In this document: piece after piece, positions 12,631-24,344 of the stretch | How the letters are laid out: each line of letters starts with the position of its first letter | Position numbering within the stretch: position 1 is the stretch's first letter | Origin: Liquidambar formosana | Taxonomy: Eukaryota; Streptophyta; Magnoliopsida; Saxifragales; Altingiaceae | NCBI GenBank assembly: GCA_039720395.1 | Contig: CM077823.1 | Coordinates: 14,265,385 to 14,329,384, forward strand | Length of the DNA stretch: 64,000 bases | Direction of reading: 5' to 3' | The notes under the pieces: generated by a model | Told to the model about the DNA's origin: nothing | The model's database searches: none | Seen by the model: the letters and a program-made list of their open reading frames with translations, nothing else | Position numbers and translations under genes: made by a program

Positions 12631-13032
12631 GGATGGGGAGAGTGGCAGCTCTAGTGGCAACCATTGGGTTCTTGAGTCACTTTCGGCAAGTGGTAAGCCA
12701 ATTCATCGTCCGCCTGCGAAAGATTTTGAATGACAGTCTGTTTAAAGAAAGATTAATTAAAGGGTACTTAAAGAGTGTATTAATTATCTTGTTTAGATTA
12801 ATTTGTTTTGAATGATATAACAGTCTGTTTAAAGAAAGATTCATTAAAGGTTACTTAAAGCGTATGTATTAATTATCTTGTTCAGATTTGGATCTCTGCT
12901 TTATACATTTATATATATTGCTTTCAAATTAAATTGCTGACTCTTTTTTGTTTTTGTATTTTTTTTTTTTTTTCCCTTCTCCCCACTTCACCAGTATATG
13001 TTCCCGATTTGTGAGTTCCTCATTTTAATAAA
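12631..13032 (+). promoter_or_regulatory. WRKY 3' region with 87-bp direct duplication and AATAAA
   Basis: Two imperfect direct copies, 12733-12799 and 12820-12888 (period 87 bp), both run from 'acagtctgtttaaagaaagatt' to 'attaattatcttgtt'. AATAAA at 13027-13032 is a candidate polyadenylation signal, about 400 bp after the stop codon. The transcript end is inferred only. Confidence 0.5.
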
Positions 13033-13589
13033 ATTCAAGAAAAAAACATATCTCTCAAGAGTCCATTAGAATTATGTTGTAAAGTAAGGAATAAATTTGG
13101 TAGCATAGAAGAGAAGGTTGAGGAAAATGGTTAGAGAAAAACTCCACTGCTTTGGTGCTCAGAGCATAATAAAGTTAATATGTTATCAAATTAAAACAGA
13201 AAAAGGAAGATACTATTAGCAATCCATAATAGCTAGAAAAATTGATTACAAACTCTTTTTAAGTGGTACTATGATATAATTCCTTTGGTAAAATGTGCAG
13301 ACTGCCGATTCCAACTAATGTGGCAGTGCTCTGAGAACCAAAAAAGAAAAAAAAGAATGGTGAACCAATTGTTTTGAAATGAAATGGAAAAGTAATTTCT
13401 TACATCAGTCGGAGAAGTGTTTTAGACTAAGAAATTAGTTTGTGTAGCTTCATTCTCATTTTATTTTCTCCCTAATATAATAAGTTATTTTCCAAAATTA
13501 GGGTGGATGTACTTATGTTTCTTTCAATTGATTTTGAATCACTGTCATACGTATGTTGTACCGTAATAATTATCACTAACATATATATG
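13033..13589. other. Non-coding interval
   Basis: AT-rich sequence downstream of the WRKY gene. I see no gene or element termini. Confidence 0.5.
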
Positions 13590-13597
13590 CCTACATG

Positions 13598-14079
13598 CAT
13601 AGTTATTAAACCCGGACCAGACATCGACCCGGTCTAGAGATTGGGTCATCGGGTCACTGGTTCAACGGTTGGACCGGTTGTATAATTAAAAATAATAAAA
13701 AATTAAAACAGTTATAAAATATGAATTTGTAGATATTAGACATTAAATAATTAATATTGTAAGTTATTTCACATTAGTAGAATATGGTCTAGTGGTTGAG
13801 AGCTTGTATAAGCTCTAAGAGGTGCACATTTCTATTTCCAACATTAGCAAAAGAAGGCTTTTTTAACACACGACTACTCTATGAAATATGAGAACCAGAC
13901 CGGTTTATTTCGGGTTAAGGCGGTTTGATTGCAAAAACGATCTGATTAGAGTAAAAATGTCCGGTTTATTCTGGGTTAAGGCGGTTTGATTGCAAAAACG
14001 ATCTGATTAGAAGACAGGACCGGCCTAAGCCCTAGGTCACCGGTTCACCGGTCGGTCCAGTCCATGTTTAATAACTATG
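13598..14079. mobile_element. Non-autonomous hAT element, CATAGTTATTAA family
   Basis: 482 bp with a perfect 14-bp terminal inverted repeat, CATAGTTATTAAAC / GTTTAATAACTATG. It is flanked by a perfect 8-bp target duplication, CCTACATG, at 13590-13597 and 14080-14087. An 8-bp duplication is the hAT hallmark. The interior is rich in CCGG/ACCGGTT text near both ends (CCCGGACCAGAC; GGTCACCGGTTCACCGGTC). It also contains a direct duplication of about 65 bp ('ccggtttattt/ctcgggttaaggcgg', near 13900 and 13960). No transposase is encoded. Confidence 0.88.
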
Positions 14080-14087
14080 CCTACATG

Positions 14088-15321
14088 TAATTACCCAAAA
14101 AAAATAATAATAATAAAATTTGATTACACGTATGCCACATCCGAGAGCATTGTTTGGCTGACTTCCTAACCTTTTTTTTTTAATTTACCTACATCAAAAA
14201 CATCAAAACCAACAGTGCTTAGATGTGTGTATGAACTTAGGATCTTCGAGGAGTTCCGTATGGTTAATTGTCAACTCTCAGTTGTCATGTTTTCTTGAAA
14301 TAGCTAGACCGCCTGAGCTTAATGGCGTGGAGTGACAGGTGATATTGGAAATTGAGGATGTAGTAGTCATCAAGCTTTTCTATTAAAAAAGGCAGAACTA
14401 AGTGTGGGTGGGCCACATCCTATTTTAAGCTATGCTTACACTATGGAATTGGTTCCAAATTTTTCCTTTTATTGAATCAGCAAAATAAAACTTTATTTAT
14501 ATATAAATAAAAGATACAACAACACAAGCAAACCCCACCCAAAGATCACCAAACAAGGCCCAAAAATTGCAGCCAAGCAAATACACCCCATCAAAAGCAG
14601 AATCTAGAAATAGGAAAACAACCCAATAAGTTACTGAGAAAAAAACTCTCAAAGCTAGACACCAACATCATACACAAAACAACCAGCGATACAAAAGCAA
14701 ATACAAAACACCAACCAAATAAACCCCCCACACTACCCAAGACACATACCACTACTAGAATCAAATATACATAACCCACAATCAACACTCAAATACTAAG
14801 CCCGTTTGAGTTGAAAGCAAGGTTCCATTTCTTAGAAATGAAGTCATGCTTTAAAAAAATCTGGATGAACGAATTCGCTACAAAATATTGTAGTAGTCAC
14901 CAAATTGAGAACAAAAGGGGTATAAAAGAGGTCTATTTCTCAATTTCTATGAAATTCAAAACCATGTATTGTACAATGGAATGATTTTTATTTCTTGTAA
15001 CCCATACTATCGTGGTCTGCCCACATAGGGTAGCAGACTTTAGAGTTAGTTTCCTCGTATGATTGGGAGCCTTGGTCTTACTAGAGTTAGGGCTTATACT
15101 GGAAACTAAATAAGAGAAAGCTCTCAACAGATTTAGAGCACTCTCAGGAGTTCTCTCTATTGCGAAGACTCTTACTTCACTCTCCAGCATTCTCTCTTTA
15201 GGGTATCACCCCTGCCTTAAGGATTTGAAGGCGTGGAATAAAGGGAAGACTCTATCAGTGATCCCTATGACACACATAGTGGTGTGGAGCATATACGAAG
15301 TCTAGGTTCATGTTCGAGGTA
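14088..15321. other. Non-coding interval, possible LINE 3' end
   Basis: No supported gene. The segment at about 14440-14800, read on the minus strand, is T/G-rich and ends with TATATAAATAAAG, which resembles the 3' tail of plant L1-type LINEs. I recognise no domain, so this is weak. 14930-15320 has no identifiable content. Confidence 0.35.
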
Positions 15322-15399
15322 CACTACAACAAATCAAGCTTTTAGTGACAAATTTTTTGGTGACAAGTAAAAATTTGTCGCCAAAGGCATAATTGTGTT
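15322..15399 (+). mobile_element. CACTA-type terminus
   Basis: The sequence starts CACTACAACAAATC and is followed by subterminal 'gtgacaaattt' and 'aaatttgtcgcc' motifs. This is the usual terminus-plus-subterminal-repeat arrangement of plant CACTA (En/Spm) elements. It leads directly into the GACAAA/TTTGTCGC-rich tandem array, so the array is probably part of this element. I did not find a matching right terminus in the window. Confidence 0.55.
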
Positions 15400-16133
15400 T
15401 AGGGGTGTTCGTGGTTCGGTTTGGTTTGGTTTTAAGATAAATTTCAAACCAAACCATTATACTTCGGTTTTTGGTTTCTCAAACCAAAACCAAACCATAC
15501 TATAAAAAAACCAAACCAAACCAAACCAAACCAAACCATAATATTTTGGTTTGGTTTGGTTCGGTTTTGGTTTTATCCTATCAAATAGCAACAAATAATT
15601 GAAAATGGAAAAAAAGACAAGCCAAACTTCAAATAAAAATATTTTTAATAAAATCATTACATTAGCAACTAAAAAAAACATTAAACATTACATCAAAATA
15701 GAAAAATATTGACTTATGCCAATCCAAGTTCAAATTTCCAATCTAATACATGCCAATATCTCATACAACATTAATAGCTAGTTTAATACATGCCAATCTA
15801 ATAAAGAAAAAACAATAAGAAAGTTAAAATCTATAAAAACAAGCCCATTCCAAACGTCTTTCTTCTGGTAGTCTACTACTATTTTGAATCTATTACTTAT
15901 TTTGCCTTTATTAGAATAGAAAATTTACAAACTAGGTTTAATATGTAATATATATATAATATGTTTTTCGGTTTGGTTTGGTTTTTTAAACATGAAAACC
16001 AAAACCAAACCAATTTAATTCGGTTTTCTAAAATTGGAACCAAAACCAAACCTAATGACAAAAAAACCAAACCAAACCAAACCGACTGGTTTGGTTTGGT
16101 TTTCGGTTTTAACCAAAACCATGAACACCCCTA
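15400..16133. mobile_element. Non-autonomous hAT element, TAGGGGTG family (copy 1)
   Basis: 734 bp. The left end is TAGGGGTGTTCGTGGTT and the right end in reverse complement is TAGGGGTGTTCATGGTT. The 8-bp target duplication is ATTGTGTT (15392-15399) against ATTGTGGT (16134-16141), one mismatch. The interior near both ends is dense in AACCAAACC / GGTTTGGTT repeats. No transposase frame is seen. It is inserted in the CACTA-like array. Confidence 0.85.
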
Positions 16134-16484
16134 ATTGTGGTGACGAAATTACATTTTGCCGCCATAATGGGCCAAATATACTTCTTGGTGACAAATCTAG
16201 CAAGTTTGTCGCTAAAGCTCATAGCTAAAAATTTGGCACTAAATTTGGTGTTGGCACTAATTGGTGGGAAAGACTTTTGGCAACAAAGCAATGTATTTGT
16301 CGCAAAAATAATTAACAAAACGATGCTGTTTAGCATGTGTCTCACTATTGGCAACAAATGTATTTCGTTGCGAAAGATAGATTATTAGCAACAAAATTGT
16401 ATTTGTCACTAAAAAGTTGGCGCCAAATTCTATGTTGGCGCCAATTGGTGGGAAAGATTTTTGGCAACAAACCAACGTATTTGT
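16134..16484. repeat. ~185-bp tandem array, left part
   Basis: Monomer landmarks are 'ttggtgggaaagatttttggcaacaaa', 'gtatttgtcgcaaaaa.aattaacaaaacga', 'tagcatgtgtctcactattgg' and 'ttggcgccaaattc'. The landmark 'ttggtgggaaaga' occurs near 16260 and 16446. The array is interrupted at 16484 by the minus-strand Copia element and resumes at 26725. Confidence 0.75.
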
Positions 16485-18179
16485 TGTTGGGAATCTAACT
16501 AGGGAGGAAAAACTACAAAGGCGGAATTAAAATTTTTCCTACGATTCCCAAACCCATGAATCTTAATTATGCTTAATACAAAAACATAAACCCTAACTAC
16601 CAAGAGAGTTGGGATTACTTACAGTTGATTAATGTCTTCTCCTTTATGCTCCAAGCTTTTTCTTCTCCTTTTTGCTCCAAGCTTTGTCTCCAGATAGCAG
16701 TGAATGAGCAGCCCAAGTGTGCTGCCTCCAACAGTATCCACACCTAGCTAGAGCTTGTTGTCCTTTCCTTTTTTTTCCTTATGGTTGCTAGAGGTGGAGA
16801 AGAGGGAGAGAGAGAGGGAGAGCTGTAATTTTTCCAAGCCAGCCCTTGGGAGAATGAATTGTCTTCATGTGATCCCCACATAATGGGCATTATATAGCCC
16901 ATTAATAGGGCCGGCCATAGGGGGATTCCTAACCCTAGTGGAATTTGTGTAATTACTCTTAATTACACAATTGGCCCACTAGTTTGCATCAAATACAAAT
17001 TAGCCCCTTAAAGAACTTTTCTTTAATCACTTATACCCTCTCTTTCATAGACAAACAAGCTCTCTTAGCATGATCAGTGTGTGACCCATTGGGTTCACAT
17101 CATCAAGTAGTAGGAAAAGCACATGTTGTGCACAATGGAACACTTTCCATTAAAGGGTCTAATTGAAACTCCTTTCAATTCCCTAATTGATTATAACTCA
17201 TTTATATCAATTAGAGGTTCTACTAACCATGAGTAACACCTAGCATATGGCTCATGGTGTGGTCCTTAATGAGGTGAATTGTCATTTACAAAGAACCCTT
17301 CTGTTATAGTTTACAGGTTACAATTCCATCCTTCTATCAACACAATGTCTCCAATTGAACTAATAGGATATGGAAGTCTGTCAAGTCCCTAGTTCAATTA
17401 CTTTATACTCATTCATTAATATCAACTCAATGATGAACTTATGGAAACTCCTTTCCATATTTATTCTACCATGGGCCCATGGATTTAATGAGTTATATTC
17501 AATGAATGCTATATGAGACATTCACTCCCTTTTTCCTGAGAATGATGGATTCCTTGTTGATCACTCACATGCCTTCACACACATAGCAGTAGGGCCAATG
17601 AACACCCTTACAGACCCCTGAATAGGATCTGCACTTAGTGTTATCAAACTTCTAAAGCTACATGCATAAGACAACCATGGTGTCTCAGGTCTAAGGATTA
17701 CTTGTACCACTATAACAATGAGAAACTGATTGACAGGCAGGTTAAAACTCCATTCAGTTGATCTCATATCTTTGGTCACATTCAGTGTACCTATTCTTAT
17801 AATAGGCACCCACTTGTTGGTTGTAGTATCTGCATACAAATAGCTTGAGACTAGCTATTCTCCTATAGAGTCAACCTAACAAGTGCTAGTCCTATGGTTT
17901 ATTACTGTCCATCATAGTGAACCTTCAACTAGGAATGATTTAGGAGTTTAATACAGAGATATATTTAGAGTCTCAAAATTACAACCCTTTGTAATTTCAT
18001 ATTCTCAACTCTAACTCCATGGACATATTATGTAAATATAAATGATGCATATAAACATAATAGAATAAGCCCTTTTATTAAATCAATAATAAATGTGACA
18101 TATATAAATGAAATCAATTGATTGTTCCTAATCCCTAAACAATCATCTCTATGATTGGCTCTAGGGCATAATCCTAACA
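16485..18179 (-). repeat. 3' LTR of the minus-strand Copia element
   Basis: 1695 bp, TGTTGGGAATC...CCTAACA in plus-strand reading. It matches 24345-26719 closely along its length apart from the 676-bp hAT insertion in the other copy. It keeps the empty hAT target (single 'tattcttataatagg') near 17792. Confidence 0.9.
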
Positions 18180-18361
18180 ATCTCCCACTTGCACTATAGA
18201 CAATCCACCATGTATCTCATACCCATATCCTATCGGTGGTGATCCAACACACTTGGGTTATAGCCTTAGTGAAGGGGTATTCTTTATTCTCTGTTGTATT
18301 AAACTTCTATATGTATATGTCATCTCTTCCAATGATCTCTCTAATCACTTAGAATCGCTGC

Positions 18362-18661
18362 TTAAAGTTTGGACTTTTGATGAGACCGTGGATCCTTGTT
18401 TTGAGCACTAGCCTTATTGTTGTCACATAACAATAGTAAAGGCTTCTCAATGTCAGGAACCACTCCTAGTTTTGCAATGAATTTACTTATCCAAACATGC
18501 AGCAATGCGCTCAAATTTACAACTCCACCATTTAAGGTGAGAACATACCTCGATGTTGATCTCCTATCATCATCGTCAGATTGAAAATCTGAATTCGTTA
18601 TACCAACCATTTCAAGTTTCTTTCTCCATAGGCAAGGCATAGGTCCTTTAGTTCTTCTCAA
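18362..18661 (-). pseudogene. Copia RNase H remnant
   Basis: The C-terminal part reads ISKFIAKLGVVPDIEKP, then LLLCDNNKASAQNKDPRSHQ, matching the Copia RNase H segment with the CDNNxAxxxxxxP pattern before the HI(x)3H block. Upstream text fits only partially, so the frame is decayed. RNase H would remove the RNA strand during cDNA synthesis. It lies next to the purine tract, as expected for the last pol domain. Confidence 0.75.
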
Positions 18662-18699
18662 GAACTTAAGGATAGCCTTGACTGCTTCCCAAGGTTTCT

Positions 18700-19560
18700 T
18701 GCTTGGGTTTGCTTGATATCTGCTTGTAACATTTACAGCATTACTGATATTTGGTCATGTACTTAGCACAGCATATGCTTTTAGACAACTTGATTTCATG
18801 TCTGACAGGAATTAGACTTCTCTTGAAATCATGTATTTTGAACCCATTCAAAATCATGTCTACGTACATCGATTGGGAAAGACTTAGCATCCTTTAAGAT
18901 CTATCTCTATAGACTTCTATTCCCAGAATATAGGATCCTTCTTCCAAATCTTTTATGGAGAAACTCTGTGAAAAACTAATTTTTCACTTTTGACAACATC
19001 TCTACATTATTCCTAATAAGTAGAATGTCATCCACTTATAGGACCATAAATGTGATTGCACTCCCACTAACCCTTTGTACAATCATGGTATAATAATGGG
19101 TTTTGTCTCAACAGGGACAGGGGTTGCATCAATGTCGGTTTGTGTCTCATTAGACAACTCTTTTAGTTCTATTTTCCTGTATTGCCTCCTTCTTGAATAA
19201 ACTCTATTTCAAGAAAGATTGCAAACTTACTAACAAACACTTTTGTTCATCAGGATGATAGATATGATATCCTAAACTCCTTTTAGGATAAACCACAAAC
19301 CTACATTTAAGTTATCTTGATTTCCAATTTGGTTACATCATGTGTCACTACATATGCAGTGCAACCCCATACCTTAACATGCTTAAGGTTTGGTGCTTCC
19401 CTTTCCATATCTCATATAGGTTTTAAGGGATAGCCTTGGTTTGAACTCTGTTTCACAGGTACGTGACAATTTCTAGGGCATATCCTAACAAGGATAATAT
19501 TAGGTTGTTGTAACTTATCATGGACTTAACCATATCTAATAAGGTTCTATTCCTCTTTTC
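18700..19560 (-). pseudogene. Copia reverse transcriptase remnant
   Basis: On the minus strand near 19020-19050 the catalytic block reads VDDILLIRNN, but the tyrosine expected before it is a stop codon (TAA). Several further stops and frameshifts break the region, so it cannot give an active enzyme. Its position between integrase and RNase H is typical for Copia. Confidence 0.7.
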
Positions 19561-19575
19561 TGACACACCATTAAG

Positions 19576-19836
19576 TTATGGTGTTCCAAGAGGTGTCCAT
19601 TGTGATTGAATGCCCGTTTGAACAAGTTGATCTGAAAATTGACCGGTTAAATATTTGCCTCTTTGATCCAATCGAAGAGCTTTAATACTTTTACTGGTTT
19701 GTTTCTCTACTTCATATCTGAATTCTTTGAACCTTTCAAATATTTCAGACTTGTACTTCATTAAGTATACACACCCAAACCTAGAATGAATCATTGGTAA
19801 AGGTTGTAAAGTAAGAGAAACTTCTACATACATCAT
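19576..19836 (-). pseudogene. Copia integrase core remnant
   Basis: The frame contains FGCVYLMKYKSEIFERFKEF and KQTSKSIKALRLDQRGKYL, followed by QSQWTPLGTP. These match the Copia integrase core around its second catalytic aspartate (normally RxDxGGEY; here LDQRGKY, so the pattern is altered). The beginning and end of the domain are missing from the frame. An active integrase is unlikely. Confidence 0.8.
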
Positions 19837-20248
19837 TATGTATATCTTGTTCTCTTAGGTTTATTAGCATTCAATTTAGAACTACCATGCTCCATTGCAA
19901 TAAAGTTTAGAAAATAAAGGCCATCCACATAAACTCCAGAAGTAATGAACTCTTCATTTAATAGAAAACATTTATTAAATCAAACTAAAACCTCGTTTAG
20001 ATAAAACTGAAATAAAATTAATGTTTCTAATAACTTCTGGAATGTAAAGATAGCCAACTATTATTTCTAAACTACTCCGTTAGGTAGAGTCAAGCAACAA
20101 GCCCCACAGCTAATGCAGCAACGTTTGCTCCATTCCCCACTTGTAGGGTTGATCCGCTTTTACTCTGCCTTCTACTTTCCACTAGATTCTGCATGGAATT
20201 CAAAATTCACATCAGAATTAAGTACCCAAGTGGAAGCAGAACTAACAT

Positions 20249-20797
20249 TTAGTTTAGAGTATGATCCATACCTTCCAAAGGTCGGTTCTTTAGAGTATCC
20301 AGATACTCCCGGTAGTTACGTTTCCAGTGCCCATCCTTGGCGCAATGAAAACAGGTTCCTTTGGCTTTGTTGTTACCTTTCTTCTTCCTTCGGGTACTCT
20401 TACCCTTGCCTATGCCCTTGCCCTTGGGCTTGAGCTTAGACTTGGAAGTAGCAGCTTCATTAAATTCAAGCAAGAATTCTTTCCCATACAATTCTTGTAT
20501 GCTGATAAAAATCTCGTAAGCACTTCCCATGGACTCATGTTGCTTCTTAAGCTCGAGACTCATAAATACCATCATATAGCACCTTGCCATGAGATCGTCG
20601 TCCATGCGCTTCTGGTAAGCGTCTTTCTCTTGCTGAGTTGTAGCCTCAGCAGGAGCAATGGGAAGTGGATTATGAAGTGCATAGGTAAGATTCTTGGAAT
20701 CCAAAACAATTTTTAGATTCCTAAGCCAATCAAGACAATTTGGTCCAGTCAAACGGTTGATGTCCAATATTTTGGATAACGGGTTGAGGTGAGCCAT
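20249..20797 (-). pseudogene. Copia gag with degenerate zinc knuckle
   Basis: 182 residues starting MAHLNPLSKILDINRLTGPN. Capsid-like text follows (NCLDWLRNLKIVLDSKNLTY; MMVFMSLELKKQHESM). A lysine-rich linker (KPKGKGIGKGKSTRRKKKG) leads to a CCHC-like knuckle, CFHCAKDGHWKRNY, in which the last cysteine is tyrosine. The frame then stops, so protease is not continuous with gag. The capsid and nucleocapsid role is inferred from the family. It is the best preserved frame of this element but looks truncated in the middle. Confidence 0.8.
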
Positions 20798-23700
20798 TTC
20801 TATGAACTACATATAAAAATTAAATAGAGAATTAGATTTCATTTTTAATCCATAATGATCGGGTCTTTAATCATATGGTACCTCCCACTATTTTATCAAA
20901 TTCCATACACCCTTTGATGGAATTCGGGAATCTCATTCCTAATGGGGATTGGGGTCCCATTGTGACCTAGAAGCCTCACATTATAGTTTCTTGACTTCTA
21001 ACGCACAATAAGAAGACAACTCCTTGTCTATTGCTTCATAAGCAAGTTCCAATCATTTTGCCTCTAGGGTACATACTCCTTACATTATAGTTTCTTGGAA
21101 TACTTCCCTAGTTAAGTTAAACCCATCATTCACACAGGTATGTTTCGCCAAATATATACCTCACATTATAGTTTCTTGGTATATACCAGTTTAGGCACCC
21201 CATGATATCTCTATATGTGATAGTTTCAAATAATGTCTTTAATATGGGTAGCTCCTACATGTCTGCAGCTAGGTGCCCACATTAAGGGACATTAGATGAT
21301 CCTATAATGATGGAAGGCAATGAAGAATCCATTCCCTAATGTGTTCTCCATTTCCAACTTAATATTAAAAGAGAGGGGTTTTAAGGGTCTCATCAAATAA
21401 ACTAATCTAACATACATCTCATGCATTTAAATAAGAAATATATAACAACATTATATATATGTAATCCACTTATCGATATTAATCCCTATAAGGTGACATA
21501 TAATGATCTTTGGATTTGGAGCTATCTCTATTAATCTCATTAAAAGCTCCCACTATGATGATTATGGACTTTAAGAGGATTCAATCCAAGCCAATGAATT
21601 GAATCCAAGGTCTAAGGTGGGTGTAGGTGATCGTAAAACATTCATTCGAAACATAGCATGCTCTCTTGAAAGTCTTCTCCAAGCTTTCAAGCCCTTCAAT
21701 CTCCTCCATTAGCTTTATGGTCTCCACCATAGGCTTATTGGGCTCCACCATGCTCATTTAAGTCCACCATGCTCCTTAGTGCGCTCTCGATTACATAACA
21801 TTTACATAATTTCAAGAAAGGGATACATAAGGGGAATGTACGGTACATAAGAGAATGATAGAGAGAGAGAAGAAGGTGGCATGCAAGCCCCAAATAAATA
21901 ATACATCACCATAATAAAATTACAACTCTTGAAAATAATACAACCCATTCATAAGACGGCCAATCACAATTGGTTTAAGGGTATAGTCCATAATCATCAT
22001 CCATCCATAACCATACAATCACATTGCATAATAAAAGAAATAACTGTAAGCAATAAACATATGGGCATTTATGGTAACTCTATTGATTGGTTTTCATTAA
22101 TCTCATTAATGTGTCCTAATCTCATTAGGATATGCATAATTTCCAGAATTAATTAAGTCTTAACATTTAAGACATCTAATTTCAATTAATCAAATCAATT
22201 GAAACATTTAAAGTCCCCTAATTGAACTCTAATATCAAATATTAGGGTCTCTTTAATTAAACAAAACAATTTCATTTAATTAAAAAATTCCAGATTTTTA
22301 ATTTAATCCTAAATTGTGTTTTAAACCATTTAAAACATTATAAAATTAATCACCATTAATTAAATAATCAATTTCAGAATTCAATAAAATCATTTTATTA
22401 ATTAATTAGTGCATTAGGGTTTCCTAAAACCCTAAACCCTAAATGCATTAACTCTAAACCCTAAGTGTAATCCTAATGCATTAAATGCCTTATGATTGGT
22501 CAATTATTGACCAATCATTTAAATCCTAAGTTTATACGGTGTTAATGATTAGGATTAGGGTTTAATTAATGCCACCTAGGATATTAATTACATCTAATTA
22601 ATATGCACTAATTAGGGTTTCTAAAACCCTAAACCTGAAACCTATTAAATGCCAATGATTAATTACTAAACCATTAATGATCATGATTGGTCATTAATGA
22701 CCAATCATTTAACCCTAGGTTAGACACATTAATTACTAGGTTTAGTTATTAATTAATGCATTAATAGAATCAGGGTTTAATTAATATGAATTAGGGTTTC
22801 CTAAACCCTAAACCCTAGACATCATAAATGCAATTAATTATACCCTAATGATTAATAACCATGATTGGTTAATTAATGACCAATCATTAAACACTTTAAT
22901 TATGGTAATTAATTGCTCAATTAGGGTTTTAATTAATTCCATTAATAGATTTAGGGTTTCATCATTAAAGGGAATTAGGGTTTCCTAAGAAACCCTAAGG
23001 CTGCTGCCACATTAGTGGGCTGCCATGGCTTGGCCAAGGCCATGGGAGGCCATGGCCAGCAAAGGGGGACTCAAGCCAGGTTGTGGGCCAAGCCCATGGA
23101 CACGTGTGGAGTGGCCAAGAGGGCTGTCTTCTTCAAAGAACATTAGGGTTTCCTGAACCCAGTGCTGGCACCACCATTGAAGGACCTCCAAGGTCACAAA
23201 AGTTTCTAAAACTTAATCAATTCGATTCCACCATCAAAACCAGCTTTTGTATCATGTCCCTACATGAATTACTAAGCTAATTGAAGTGGTTTGAATGATC
23301 AAATCATCCCCAATTGTTCTAAACAATTCAAGAACAGTAGGCTGTCTAGAATTTGACAGCATACTGTCCATGATCACAAATTGATTTAAAACCCAGAAAG
23401 ATGATTAATTCAGGCTACCAAATTATTTTTCCTAGCATCCTACATGTCTTAGGAAACTAATAAAATTGGTTTCATGCAATTTGGAGTTCCCTAGCTCAAG
23501 ATATGAACAAAACTCCATTGATGACTTTCTTCAGAAAAACAGCCTGCTGTGTTCTTCCAAGAAATCAAACTTTTTGATTCTTTATGCATCAAGACTCCTT
23601 TGATTATTAAAGAAAATGATCTATACATCATATATCATCATCCTATAATGATTATTCATCAATTTTACAGAAGTATTTGATCATAACAGTAGCAAGAACC

Positions 23701-24329
23701 CTAGGGTTCTAAAACCCAGATTCAAACATGGTGGTCTTCTCCTTCTTCCTTCTGTTCTAGACTCATAATCCAATTATGATGCATCCGAATGCTTGGGAAC
23801 CCTTCCATACCATGTCTAGAACATAACCCTAGTGGTGGAAACCATTGCCATGCTTTTGATCTCCATCAAAAACTCACAATTGTGGCTGTTACATCATTCC
23901 CGAGCAAAACTGTCTTCCCTGACAGCCTGTAGTAACAAATTCATAACTTTCACTACAAAACTCGGATTGACGAACTGTTTGTTGGGTTGTAAAGCTGATT
24001 CGAAGAGCTTTCTAACCATATATGGCTCGAAAATTTTGGAGAAGAACTCTGATTTCGGCATGCAAAACAAGATGACGATTTTTCATGACTATCATAAATA
24101 CTGTTCATCATCTTCTCCAAACTCAATCCCTATTCAACTTTTGAATAACCAGCAGCCCTAAAACTATTTTAGAAGAGGAGTAGTAGGAGAATTAACCTAG
24201 GGTTCATTAACCCTAGGTTCGGCCATGAGAGGGAAACCATTCTAATGCATGAACATTAATTCCAGATTTATTAACCAATCAATTTACCATGAATTACAGC
24301 CCATATGCAGTTTGTATTAGGCATAACCA
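20798..24329 (-). other. Long untranslated leader of the minus-strand Copia
   Basis: About 3.5 kb between the primer-binding site and gag, without a recognisable gene. It contains a triplicated ~185-bp repeat with telomere-like CCCTAAA motifs (22411-22960), several 'cacattatagtttcttgg' repeats near 20980-21180, and 'accctaggttcggccat' near 24200. The short frames in both directions look random. Confidence 0.6.
22411..22960. repeat. Triplicated repeat with telomere-like motifs
   Basis: Three diverged units share 'ttagggtttcctaa', 'accctaaaccctaaa' and a palindromic 'gattggtcattaatgaccaatc'. The last occurs near 22494, 22685 and 22863, spacing about 191 and 178 bp. The CCCTAAACCCTAAA text equals two plant telomere units, embedded in a retrotransposon leader rather than at a chromosome end. 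Confidence 0.75.
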
Positions 24330-24343
24330 TGGCTCTGATACCA
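24330..24343 (-). other. Primer-binding site (initiator Met tRNA)
   Basis: Reads TGGTATCAGAGCCA on the minus strand, directly inside the LTR at 24345. This is the standard Copia primer site and fixes the direction of the element. Confidence 0.92.
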
Positions 24344-24344
24344 C

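Noticed and set aside
20113..20716. Plus-strand frames of 106 and 129 residues.
   Set aside because: They are antisense shadows of the Copia gag on the minus strand.
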